From assembly GCA_964412845.1 (NCBI GenBank), contig CAYPQM010000038.1, positions 1 to 44,098 of the forward strand: 44,098 bases of DNA, read 5' to 3'. The notes under the pieces are model-generated. The model was not told the DNA's origin, searched no databases, and saw only the letters and a list, made by a program, of their open reading frames with translations. Positions 34,337 to 42,977 of the stretch are shown piece by piece; position 1 is the first letter of the stretch; every line of letters starts with the position of its first letter. The stretch is from JAWWPY01 sp964412845 (lineage in GTDB: Bacteria > Actinomycetota > Actinomycetes > Streptosporangiales > Streptosporangiaceae). The position numbers and the translations under genes are program-made.

Positions 34337-34424
34337 TGGCGGAGGATAAGAGATTCGAACTCTTGAGGGGTTGCCCCCAACACGCTTTCCAAGCGTGCGC
34401 CCTAGGCCACTAGGCGAATCCTCC
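34337..34424 (-). tRNA. tRNA-Ser (anticodon GGA)
   Basis: On the minus strand the acceptor GGAGGAT (34424-34418) pairs with ATCCTCC (34347-34341), then G and an encoded CCA. The anticodon arm CACGC/GCGTG holds TTGGAAA (GGA). The long variable arm has GGGG/CCCC. Confidence 0.96.
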
Positions 34425-34517
34425 GCCGGTCAGCTTACCGGTCAGATCCGGTCGGCTGGGCCGCCGCCTGCCGGATGAGGGCACGGCCGCGTCCCGTCCG
34501 CCACTAGACTGACGCCA

Positions 34518-34605
34518 GACCCCTCGCACGGCGCTTATCCCGCCAACTCCCCCAGGGCCGGAAGGCAGCAAGGGTACGCGGGCTCTGGCGGGTGTGCGGG
34601 GGGTC
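34518..34605 (+). ncRNA. ffs: Small signal recognition particle RNA (4.5S type)
   Basis: The apical loop core cagggccggaaggcagcaag is the near-invariant SRP domain IV sequence. The closing helix pairs gacccc at 34518 with ggggtc ending at 34605. It lies just upstream of dnaX, its common place in actinobacteria. Ends are approximate within a few bases. Confidence 0.93.
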
Positions 34606-34648
34606 GCTTCCCTTCCCGGCCCGGCGAGGATGAGGTCATGGAGGTGAC

Positions 34649-37038
34649 GTGCCCGGCACCGCCCCTGAGGACCCGGCCCGGCCCAGCGGGCCACCAGCCC
34701 GGCTGGCGTTGTACCGCAGGTACCGGCCGGCGACTTTTGCGGAAGTCAAAGGCCAAGACCACGTAACGGAACCGCTCCGCCAGGCACTGCGTAACGGCCG
34801 GGTCAACCACGCATACCTCTTCAGCGGGCCGAGGGGATGCGGCAAGACGTCCAGCGCCAGGATCCTGGCTCGCTCGCTCAACTGCGTTGAGGGACCCACT
34901 CCCGATCCGTGCGGCAAGTGTGAGTCCTGTATTGCCCTCGCCCCCGATGGCGCGGGCAGCCTCGACGTGATCGAGATCGATGCCGCCTCGCATGGCGGCG
35001 TCGACGACGCCAGGGACTTGCGGGAACGGGCGTTCTACTCACCAGTCTCGGCGCGGTTCAAGATCTACATCATCGATGAAGCTCACATGGTGACGCGGGA
35101 GGGGTTCAACGCGTTGCTCAAGCTCGTCGAGGAACCGCCGCCGCACCTCAAGTTCGTCTTCGCCACGACCGAGCCAGAGAAGGTCCTCGCCACCATCAGG
35201 TCGAGGACGCATCACTATCCGTTCAGGCTGGTGCCACCTGCGGTCCTCCGGGACCTGCTGGACGAGATCCTGCGCGCCGAGGGGATCGGTTACGAGCCCG
35301 CGGTGCTGCCCTTGGTGGTGCGGGCGGGTGCTGGGTCGGCGCGCGATTCGCTCTCGGTTCTCGACCAGTTGCTGGCTGGCTCGGGCGAAGACGGGCTGCG
35401 TTACGACCAGACCGTGGCGCTGCTCGGGTACACCGACGACAACCTGCTCGACGAGGTCGCAGATGCGTTCGCGGGCTTGGATGGCGCCGCGGTGTTCCGT
35501 GCCGTCGATCGCGTGGTGGAGGCTGGCCACGATCCGCGGCGGTTTGCCGCGGACCTGCTCGACCGGTTCCGTGACCTGATCGTGCTCGCGGCCGTTCCGG
35601 GGGCTGGCCAGACCGGGCTCCTTGACCTGCCCGCCGACCGGCTGGACCGGATGAGCGAGCAGGCCGCGCGGTTCGGCCAGGCCGAGTTGGCCCGGGCCGC
35701 GCAGATCCTCAGCGAAGGTCTCATCCAGATGCGCGGGACGACGTCCCCGCGGCTGCTGCTGGAACTCACCTGTGCCCAGATTCTGCTGCCTGCCGCGGGC
35801 ACCGGGGAGAAGGCCATGCTGGCCAGGCTGGAGCGGCTGGAACGCAGGCTGGAAGGCGGGCCAGGGCCCGCTGGGTCGCAGGCTGCCGGGCCGGATGAGG
35901 GCGAGGCATCCCGTGAGCCTGCCCGGCCCGCCGAGTCGAATGGCCATGCTGAGCCCCGTCAGCCGTCGCCACATGCGGCTGCGGAGTCTCGCTCGGCTGC
36001 GGAGTCTCGCTCGGCNNNNNNNNNNNNNNNNNNNNNNNNNNNNNNNNNNNNNNNNNNNNNNNNNNNNNNNNNNNNNNNNNNNNNNNNNNNNNNNNNNNNN
36101 NNNNNNNNNNNNNNNAGCCGTCGCCACATGCGGCTGCGGAGTCTCGCTCGGCTGCGGAGTCTCGCTCGGCCGCGCGGTCCGCTGCGGCGGACGCGCGCAA
36201 GGCCGCCGTGCAGGTCGGCCCGGAGTCTGTGCAGACCGGCCCGGAGTCCGTGTCGGCCGGGCCGGAGTCCGTGTCGGCCGGGCCGGAGTCCGTGTCGGTC
36301 GGCCGAGAGTCTGTGCAGGCCGGCTCCGAGTCCCGGCACGAGGCTGAGTCCGCCCAGCCGCCGCGGGCTGTCCCGGAACCGCCCGCTGGGCAGGCCGCTG
36401 GTCGTCAGCCGGGCGGCCGGGGCGACTACGAATCGGTCAGTCAGCGCTGGCCCGAGATCCTCGATGCCGTCAAGAGCAAGCGCCGGGTGGCCTGGATGCT
36501 GCTCAGTAACGCTGCGGTGCACTCAGTGGAGGACGGTGTCCTCACCGTCCGGTTTGCCCGTGAGGGCGATGTAAAGGGTTTTTCCAGCAGCGGCTGCGAT
36601 CGCGACCTGGGCAGTGTCCTGGAGACCACATTTGGGTTCAGGCTGCAGGTCAGGGCGGTCTACGCGGCCCAGCTGGGCGGCGCGCCGGCCAACCCTGGGC
36701 CGCGGGATCTGCCGCCGCACCCTGCGGCTCCCGCAGCTCAGTCCGCTGCCGACTCCGGGTGGCCGGATGCGGCTCGACCTGATCCCGCCCGGCCTGATCC
36801 CGCCCGTGCTGATTCAGCCCGTACTGATTTGCCCCGGCCTCAGGCTGCGCAGTCGCACCCTGACCGGGCTGGCACCAGTCGGTCTGATACCACTCGGCCT
36901 GGCACCACTCGGCCGGGCGTCGTCCCGGCCGAGCACGGGCCTACCGCCTCGGCGCCGGTCCGGGAGGACCTGACGGGCATGGACCTCATCAAGCGGGAGC
37001 TCGGCGGCAAGATCATCGCCGAGATCGACGAAGCTTAG
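34649..37038 (+). CDS. dnaX: DNA polymerase III subunit tau/gamma (interrupted by an assembly gap)
   Basis: The clamp-loader ATPase that links the replicative polymerases to the helicase. Walker A is GPRGCGKTSS (60-69), zinc ligands C79, C88, C91, C94, and Walker B/sensor DEAHMVTREGFNALLKLVEE. A low-complexity Pro/Glu/Ser linker follows, with repeated PESVSAG (36214-36330), then the tau C-terminal domain (SQRWPEILDAVKSKRRVAWM). GTG at 34649 follows GGAGG. The 100 Ns shift the frame, but the 55 bases flanking both sides are identical; merging them restores one frame, so the gene is almost certainly intact. Confidence 0.95.
36016..36115. other. Assembly gap (100 N) flanked by an identical 55-base sequence
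   Basis: Bases 35961-36015 and 36116-36170 are identical. The N run is exactly 100, a conventional placeholder, and 55 is a common assembler k-mer length, so this looks like two contig ends that overlap. Confidence 0.95.
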
Positions 37039-37085
37039 TGCCGGGAAAGCTGATCTCCGCTGCGCGCGTCCGGGGGGATCTTGTT

Positions 37086-37131
37086 AGCAGTGAACTTTTT
37101 GGCCCTCTGGGGGGGTAAAAAGTTCACTGCT
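37086..37131 (+). terminator. Terminator hairpin after dnaX
   Basis: A perfect 15-bp inverted repeat (37086-37100 with 37117-37131) with a G-rich 16-base loop, followed by cttcgtttt. The T-run on one arm and A-run on the other would make it functional in both directions. Confidence 0.85.
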
Positions 37132-37244
37132 CTTCGTTTTCCACGGCAGGGCCCTGTGCCGCGCCGCCGCACCTGATGGCGCCAGTAGGCCATAGGCTCA
37201 AAGCGACAGAGTGATACGAGCCGATCGTTCCGAGTGAGGGCGCA

Positions 37245-37697
37245 GTGGACCCTGGCGGTCAGATGGACATGCAGCAATTGCTAGCCGCGGCACAGCAGAT
37301 GCAGGACCAGCTGATGAGCGCGCAACGTGAGCTGGCCGACGCCGAGGTGGAAGGGACCGCGGGGGGTGGGCTCGTCAAGGCCAGGGTCAACGGGCAGGGC
37401 GACCTGGTGGATCTCACCATAAGCCCGGCCGTGATCGACGCCGGAGATCCCGCCGAGACCGCGGAGACCGTCGCTGACCTGGTGCTCGCGGCCGTCCGCG
37501 ACGCCTACCGCGCGGCAGGTGAGCTGCAGCAGGAGAAGATGGGGCCACTCGCGGCCGGCCTCGGCGGGCTCGGTGGCGCGGCCGGGCTGCCTGACCTTCC
37601 TGGCCTGCCCGACCTTCCTGGCCTGCCGGACCTTTCCGGGCGGCCAGGATTCCCCGGGCCTGGGGACAGTCCGGGCCTCCCGCCCGGCAGCGGCTGA
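37245..37697 (+). CDS. ybaB: YbaB/EbfC-family nucleoid-associated protein
   Basis: A 150-residue DNA-binding dimer. The family core is MQQLLAAAQQMQDQLMSAQR, then EVEGTAGGGLVKARVNGQGD. The C-terminus is extended by tandem GLPDLPG units (low complexity, about residues 113-135). The GTG start (VDPGGQMDMQQ) matches the actinobacterial N-terminus and has GAGG upstream. Its position between dnaX and recR is conserved. Confidence 0.93.
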   Translation: MDPGGQMDMQQLLAAAQQMQDQLMSAQRELADAEVEGTAGGGLVKARVNGQGDLVDLTISPAVIDAGDPAETAETVADLVLAAVRDAYRAAGELQQEKMGPLAAGLGGLGGAAGLPDLPGLPDLPGLPDLSGRPGFPGPGDSPGLPPGSG

Positions 37698-37713
37698 GGG
37701 GTCAGGTCCTGAC

Positions 37714-38313
37714 GTGTACGAAGGGGTCGTCCAGAGCCTTATCGACGAGCTTGGCCGGCTGCCGGGCGTCGGGCCGAAGGGCGCGCAACGGATCGCGTTC
37801 TACCTGCTTGCGGCAGACGCCACGGACGTCCGGCGGCTCGCCTCGGTCCTGGTGGAGGTCACCGAGCGGGTGCAGTTCTGCCGGATCTGCGGCAACGTGG
37901 CGGTGGAAGACGAGTGCCGCATCTGCCGTGACCCACGCCGCGATCAGTCGGTGATCTGCGTGGTCGAGGAGCCGAAGGACGTTGCGGCGGTTGAGAAGAT
38001 CCGTGAATTCCGCGGCCGCTACCATGTTCTCGGCGGGGCGATCAGCCCGATTGACGGGATCGGTCCGGAGGATCTGCGGACCAGGGAACTGATGGCGCGG
38101 CTCTCCGATGGCGCCGTCACCGAGCTGATCCTCGCGACCAACCCCAATCTCGAGGGTGAAGCGACCGCAACGTACTTGGCTCGTCTCGTCAAGCCATTGG
38201 GGCTCCGGGTGACCCGGCCGGCCAGCGGGCTCCCGGTCGGCGGCGACTTGGAGTACGCGGACGAGGTCACTCTCGGCCGCGCGTTCGAAGGACGGAGGCT
38301 CCTTGATGTCTAG
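37714..38313 (+). CDS. recR: Recombination mediator protein RecR
   Basis: A 199-residue protein that acts with RecF/RecO to load RecA at gaps. It has the helix-hairpin-helix ELGRLPGVGPKGAQRIAFY, the zinc finger CRICGNVAVEDECRIC, and the Toprim region ICVVEEPKDVAAVEKI with HVLGGAISPIDGIGPEDL. GTG at 37714 is 17 bases after the ybaB stop; the 3' end overlaps the DUF5063 gene by 8 bases. Confidence 0.96.
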   Translation: MYEGVVQSLIDELGRLPGVGPKGAQRIAFYLLAADATDVRRLASVLVEVTERVQFCRICGNVAVEDECRICRDPRRDQSVICVVEEPKDVAAVEKIREFRGRYHVLGGAISPIDGIGPEDLRTRELMARLSDGAVTELILATNPNLEGEATATYLARLVKPLGLRVTRPASGLPVGGDLEYADEVTLGRAFEGRRLLDV

Positions 38314-38851
38314 GGCTGGTCACACCGACGGGTGGAACCCGCTGGCGGACCGGATCGCGGTCCAGGCGCGGGATTTCCTGGACGGAGTGGCCGCGCTGGC
38401 CCGGGGCGAGGGTGGCGAGGAAACCGTTCCCGTCCTCTTGCTCGAGGTATCCCAGATCCTGCTGGCCGGGGCGCAGCTCGGGGCGAGCAAGGACGTGATC
38501 CTGCCGGACAACTGGGAACCTGACGTGGGTGCCGATCCTGATCTGGACCTGCTGAGGTCAGGGCTCGCCCGGATCCTGATCGACTGCGACGAATACGCCG
38601 AGCTGTTCGACCCCTACGCGGACACCCGGCTGACCTCGTTCCGCCTGTCGGACGATCTCGCCGCGGTCGCGGCGGACCTGATTCACGGCCTGCAGCACTA
38701 TGAGGCGGGCCGTTCGCTTGAGGCCCTCTGGTGGTGGCAGTACTCCTACGTGAACCACTGGGGAACCCATGGCACCGCGGCGCTCAGGGCGCTGCACGCC
38801 GTGCTCGCCCACGCCATGCTCGACGTGGCGGAGGAAAGCACCCAGTCGTGA
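38306..38851 (+). CDS. DUF5063 family protein
   Basis: A 181-residue acidic cytoplasmic helical protein of the DUF5063 family, typically located after recR in actinobacteria. Conserved-looking parts are LLEVSQILLAGAQLGAS and ALWWWQYSYVNHWGTHGTAAL. ATG at 38306 follows GGAGG and overlaps the recR end. Function unknown. Confidence 0.88.
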   Translation: MSRAGHTDGWNPLADRIAVQARDFLDGVAALARGEGGEETVPVLLLEVSQILLAGAQLGASKDVILPDNWEPDVGADPDLDLLRSGLARILIDCDEYAELFDPYADTRLTSFRLSDDLAAVAADLIHGLQHYEAGRSLEALWWWQYSYVNHWGTHGTAALRALHAVLAHAMLDVAEESTQS

Positions 38852-38971
38852 CCGGCCCGGCCGCCCGGTCAGCGGCCGGCGGCTGGCTCCGCGGAAAATT
38901 CGGAGGGCCTCCCGTCCAGGGGTAGGTACACTCAAGCCGCCAGCAGCCCGAACGGGAGGAGTGGCGCGCCC

Positions 38972-40252
38972 GTGGCGCTAGTCGTGCAGAAGTACGGTGG
39001 ATCCTCGGTGGCCGACGCCGACGGCATCAAGCGGGTGGCGCAGCGCATCATCGCCACCCGCAAGGCCGGCCATTCGGTGGTCGTGGTGGTGTCCGCCATG
39101 GGCGATACCACCGATGAGCTGCATGACCTGGCCAGGCAGGTCAGCCCGCTGCCGCCGGGCCGGGAACTCGACATGCTGCTCACGGCGGGCGAGCGGATCT
39201 CGATGGCGCTGCTGGCCATGGCCATCGCCAATCTCGGTCTCAAGGCGCGCTCCTTCACCGGTTCCCAGGCCGGCGTGATCACGGATTCCGAGCATGGCAA
39301 AGCGCGGATCATCGATGTGACCCCGGGCCGGATCTCCGGCGCGCTCGCCGACGGGGCGATCCCGATCGTGGCCGGCTTCCAGGGCGTGTCGCAGAACGGC
39401 AAGGACATCACCACCCTGGGGCGGGGCGGTTCCGACACGACGGCGGTGGCGCTGGCCGCGGCGCTGAAGGCTGACGTCTGTGAGATCTACACCGATGTGG
39501 ACGGCGTGTTCACCGCGGATCCGCGGATCGTGCCCACCGCGCGGCGGATCCCCTGGATCAGCTACGAGGAAATGCTCGAGATGGCCGCATGCGGGGCCAA
39601 GGTCCTGCAACTGCGCTGCGTCGAGTACGCGCGGCGGTACGGGATGCCGATCCACGTGCGGTCCTCGTTCAGTAACCGCGAGGGCACCAGGGTCAGCGAT
39701 ACAGCGCAACGGCAGACGGAGGGAGCCGACATGGAGCAGGCCATCATCTCCGGCGTCGCGCACGACAGGAGCGAAGCGAAGATCACCGTCGCCGCCGTCC
39801 CCGACCGGGTCGGCGAGGCAGCCCGGATCTTCCGGACCATCGCCGATGCCGGGATCAACATCGACATGATCGTGCAGAACATCTCGGCGGCCACCACGGG
39901 CCTCACCGACATCTCGTTTACTCTGCCGCGCGCTGACGGGCAGGCCGCTATGGCAGCGCTGCGCGCGATCCAGCCCGAGGTCGGGTTCGAGTCGCTGCTG
40001 TATGACGACCGGATCGGGAAGATCTCGCTGATCGGGGCGGGGATGCGGTCCCATCCCGGGGTGACAGCCACGTTTTTCGGCGCGCTGGCTGACGCCGGGG
40101 TCAACATCGAGATGATCTCCACTTCGGAGATCAGGATCTCGGTCGTGGTGGACGAGAACGAAGTGGACGTAGCGGTAGCCGCGGCGCACCGGGCCTTCAA
40201 GCTGGAAGCGGACGAGGTCGAGGCCGTCGTGTACGGGGGGACCGGCCGGTGA
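38972..40252 (+). CDS. ask: Aspartokinase (alpha subunit)
   Basis: A 426-residue enzyme that phosphorylates aspartate, the first step to lysine, threonine, methionine and diaminopimelate. The N-terminal kinase has VQKYGGSSVADADGIKRVAQ, and FTGSQAGVITDSEHGKARI with TLGRGGSDTTAVALAAAL. Two C-terminal ACT domains (about 265-420) bind the feedback amino acids. GTG at 38972 follows GGGAGGAG. The stop overlaps asd by 4 bp. Confidence 0.96.
   Translation: MALVVQKYGGSSVADADGIKRVAQRIIATRKAGHSVVVVVSAMGDTTDELHDLARQVSPLPPGRELDMLLTAGERISMALLAMAIANLGLKARSFTGSQAGVITDSEHGKARIIDVTPGRISGALADGAIPIVAGFQGVSQNGKDITTLGRGGSDTTAVALAAALKADVCEIYTDVDGVFTADPRIVPTARRIPWISYEEMLEMAACGAKVLQLRCVEYARRYGMPIHVRSSFSNREGTRVSDTAQRQTEGADMEQAIISGVAHDRSEAKITVAAVPDRVGEAARIFRTIADAGINIDMIVQNISAATTGLTDISFTLPRADGQAAMAALRAIQPEVGFESLLYDDRIGKISLIGAGMRSHPGVTATFFGALADAGVNIEMISTSEIRISVVVDENEVDVAVAAAHRAFKLEADEVEAVVYGGTGR
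39731..40252 (+). CDS. Aspartokinase beta subunit (internal in-frame start)
   Basis: ATG at 39731 (MEQAIISGVAHDRSEAKITV) lies in the ask frame directly after a strong GGAGGGAG, at the kinase/ACT boundary. Overlapping alpha and beta aspartokinase subunits are established in Corynebacterium and mycobacteria. The product (173 residues) would be the two ACT domains, giving an alpha2-beta2 enzyme. Confidence 0.7.
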   Translation: MEQAIISGVAHDRSEAKITVAAVPDRVGEAARIFRTIADAGINIDMIVQNISAATTGLTDISFTLPRADGQAAMAALRAIQPEVGFESLLYDDRIGKISLIGAGMRSHPGVTATFFGALADAGVNIEMISTSEIRISVVVDENEVDVAVAAAHRAFKLEADEVEAVVYGGTGR

Positions 40253-41307
40253 GCGCCAAGCCGACACTGGCTGTCGTGGGCGCGACCGGCGCCGTCGGCA
40301 GCGTCATGCTCGACCTGCTGTCCACCCGGGATGACGTGTGGGGGGAGATCCGGCTGGTCGCCTCGCCGCGCTCGGCGGGCCGGATCCTGCGGGTCCGCGG
40401 CGTGGACATCGAGGTGGTCGCCCTGGCCCCGGAGGTGTTCGACGGGGTGGACGTGGCCATGTTCGACGTCCCGGACGAGGTATCCGCGCAGTGGGCCCCG
40501 GTCGCCGTCGAGCACGGAGCTGTCGTGGTGGACAACTCCGGTGCGTTCCGGATGGACCCGGATGTCCCGCTCGTCGTGCCGGAGGTCAACCCCCAGGCGG
40601 CGGCCAGGCGGCCCAGGGGAATCATCGCGAACCCGAACTGCACCACGCTCTCGCTGATCGTCGCGGTGGCTGCGCTGCACCGCGTGTTCGGCTTGCGTGA
40701 GCTGGTCATCTCCTCCTACCAGGCGGCATCGGGGGCCGGCCAGGCCGGGATCGACGCGCTGTACGCGCAGATGGACAAGGTCGCGGGGTCCCGCGCCCTC
40801 GGCCAGCGCGCCGGTGACCTGCGGGCGGCCATCGGGGACTTCGGGCCGTTCCCGGCTCCGCTGGTGCTCAACGTGGTGCCCTGGGCGGGCTCGGTCAAAG
40901 AAGACGGCTGGTCGTCGGAGGAGATGAAGGTCCGCAACGAGTCGAGGAAGATCCTCGGCCTGCCGGGGCTGAAGGTCTCCGCGACCTGTGTCCGGGTTCC
41001 GGTCATCACCACCCACTCGGTGGCGGTGCACGCGGTATTCGACCGCGAGATCACCAGAGAAGGTGCGCAGCGGGCGCTGAGCGAGGCGCCAGGTGTGGTA
41101 CTCAACGACGACCCGGAACGCGCGGAGTTCCCGACCCCGGCCGATGTGGTGGGCACCGATCCGACCTGGGTGGGACGGGTGCGCCGGGCTCTCGATGACC
41201 CGAACGCCCTTGAGCTGTTCGTCTGCGGGGACAACCTGCGCAAGGGCGCCGCGCTGAATACGGCGCAGATCGCTGAACTGGTCGCCGTGCAGCTCACCGT
41301 GCCCTGA
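40249..41307 (+). CDS. asd: Aspartate-semialdehyde dehydrogenase
   Basis: A 352-residue NADP enzyme that reduces aspartyl phosphate made by the adjacent kinase. The dinucleotide motif is VVGATGAVGSVMLDLL and the catalytic Cys131 is in NPNCTTL; VSATCVRVPVITTHS is also typical. The GTG start overlaps the ask stop as GTGA. Confidence 0.96.
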   Translation: MSAKPTLAVVGATGAVGSVMLDLLSTRDDVWGEIRLVASPRSAGRILRVRGVDIEVVALAPEVFDGVDVAMFDVPDEVSAQWAPVAVEHGAVVVDNSGAFRMDPDVPLVVPEVNPQAAARRPRGIIANPNCTTLSLIVAVAALHRVFGLRELVISSYQAASGAGQAGIDALYAQMDKVAGSRALGQRAGDLRAAIGDFGPFPAPLVLNVVPWAGSVKEDGWSSEEMKVRNESRKILGLPGLKVSATCVRVPVITTHSVAVHAVFDREITREGAQRALSEAPGVVLNDDPERAEFPTPADVVGTDPTWVGRVRRALDDPNALELFVCGDNLRKGAALNTAQIAELVAVQLTVP

Positions 41308-41385
41308 CCTGGGCGTGGGGCCGCGCCGCGGGGCCAGAACATCGGTAGGGTCTTCTCGGGGCGGACTGGCGTCGGAGGGCTGCGA

Positions 41386-42381
41386 ATGTCGGGCATGGGG
41401 GGCGTGCCGCGGACCTCGCGGGATTCGGTGCTGTTCACGACGTACAACGTGCTCGACCTGTTCGCGGACGTCTCCGCCAGCGGGCGCGAGCACTACGACG
41501 TTGTCGTGGAATCCATCCGCGCCCTCGATACCGACGTCCTCGCCATCCAGGAGATCCGCGCGCCGAACGCGGCCACCGCCCGGGAGCGGTTGCTGCAGCT
41601 CGGCGAGGACCTGGAGATGGACTGCCAGATCCCGGGGCCCGACCTCGGCTACGTGTCCCCGGCGCTCGGCATGGGGTCGCACGGCTACCACGTCGCGCTG
41701 CTGTGGCGGCCGGGCATTGAGCCGGTGCCGGGCTCCTTCCACAACCGGCAGCATGAATTCTGGCATTCACTGGCGTCGGTGCGGCTCGACCTCGGCGGCC
41801 ACGCCGTGCGCCATGCCGCCTACCATGCGCCGCCGTTCGGCCGGAAAATACGCTCCGACCAGAACGAATTGCTCGTGGCATTTCTCGCCCGGCCGCCCGC
41901 GGGGCCGCCGACGCTGGTCGGAGCGGACTGGAACGCTGAGAGTGCCGACCGGGTGCGCGACGAGGCCACCGGGAACTGGTCGCTCTACGAGCCGCGCGAC
42001 CCGTACGCCGGGACGGAGTGGTTCACGGACATGGTGTACCAGTGTGAGTGGGACTACGACTCCCAGGGGCAGCGGCGGCACTGGGTGGACCGGGGCGCCG
42101 GAGAGGTGCTCTGGGCCGGCGGCCTGCATGATGCGGCGGCCGTTCTGCGCTCGCCGTGGCAGGCGACGACCGGCCACCATAAGGACGACGGGTATGGCGT
42201 GCACGGAATCTGGCGCCGTATCGACGCGATCCGGGTGACCTGCAGCGTGGTCGGCGCGCTGCGCGCGCACTACGTCACGGACAACGAGCTGGCCAGGAGA
42301 GCCTCCGACCATCTGCCCGTCACGGTCGACTATGTCCCCTCCGCCATCGGCCAGGCCGGGCCCAGCCACAGCGATCACTGA
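41386..42381 (+). CDS. Endonuclease/exonuclease/phosphatase (EEP) family protein
   Basis: A 331-residue cytoplasmic EEP-fold protein. Metal and catalytic motifs in order: TTYNVLDLF, LAIQEIRA, the central LVGADWNAE, and the final RASDHLPVTVDY. The family includes nucleases and phosphodiesterases; no signal peptide is seen. GGAGGG lies before the ATG. Substrate unknown. Confidence 0.82.
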   Translation: MSGMGGVPRTSRDSVLFTTYNVLDLFADVSASGREHYDVVVESIRALDTDVLAIQEIRAPNAATARERLLQLGEDLEMDCQIPGPDLGYVSPALGMGSHGYHVALLWRPGIEPVPGSFHNRQHEFWHSLASVRLDLGGHAVRHAAYHAPPFGRKIRSDQNELLVAFLARPPAGPPTLVGADWNAESADRVRDEATGNWSLYEPRDPYAGTEWFTDMVYQCEWDYDSQGQRRHWVDRGAGEVLWAGGLHDAAAVLRSPWQATTGHHKDDGYGVHGIWRRIDAIRVTCSVVGALRAHYVTDNELARRASDHLPVTVDYVPSAIGQAGPSHSDH

Positions 42382-42977
42382 TGCCGCGGCCGATCACAGC
42401 CTCCGGGGCGAGGCAGCCGCGGCGGCTCGGTAGTCCCGCGATCCTCGGTCAGGAACAAGGCCATACCCCATGATCCGGGGATAGGGCAGGCGGCGGCAGC
42501 TGGCTATCCTCCGCCCATGGGAACGGGACTCCTCGGGGGGGAGACGGCACTGGCCGACGGGGTGCCGGTCCGGCTGTGTTGGCGGGGGGGTCACCAGGAA
42601 TTGGCTTGTTATCACAAGTTGGTACGTGGATTCGCGGGCGGCAGCGCAATTCCTACCCTGCGGCGTGGGATCTGACCTGCCATGCAGAGGACCTGGGACA
42701 GGCACTGGAGACCGCCTCCGAGACCGCCCGCAAGACCAGTCCAGAGGGTCGCTAAGCCGGCTGGCTTGCTGGCCCATCACCCCCGCTCTGACGTGCGGAA
42801 ACGGTCGCTCGTGCCAGTTTCTATATCGTTTCGTTGCGTAACCGGAATCGGGCGCGATAGCATCTTGATCATCCGGCGGAGAGGCGGGATCTCCCGGGAG
42901 TGGCAATGTTGCCCTCATGTTAGCTATTTCACGGTAATGGTAAAAGCGGTGGAATTGCTCCCCCGGGAGGGAAAAGA
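42382..42977 (+). other. Intergenic region with a possible decayed small gene
   Basis: No intact gene is evident. From ATG 42517 a GC3-biased frame runs to a 7-G run at 42584-42590; a second coding-like frame continues to TAA at 42753 (AAWDLTCHAEDLGQALETAS). One missing base at the G-run would join them into about 79 residues. The rest, including the AT-rich part near 42880-42960, is probably the promoter region of the next gene. Confidence 0.35.

Noticed and set aside
36016..36115. Programmed frameshift in dnaX (tau/gamma)
   Set aside because: The frame change is explained by the 100-N placeholder and the duplicated 55-base flanks.
39562..41766. 734-residue minus-strand frame across ask, asd and the EEP gene
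   Set aside because: It runs antisense through three well-identified genes and has His/Arg-rich nonsense composition.
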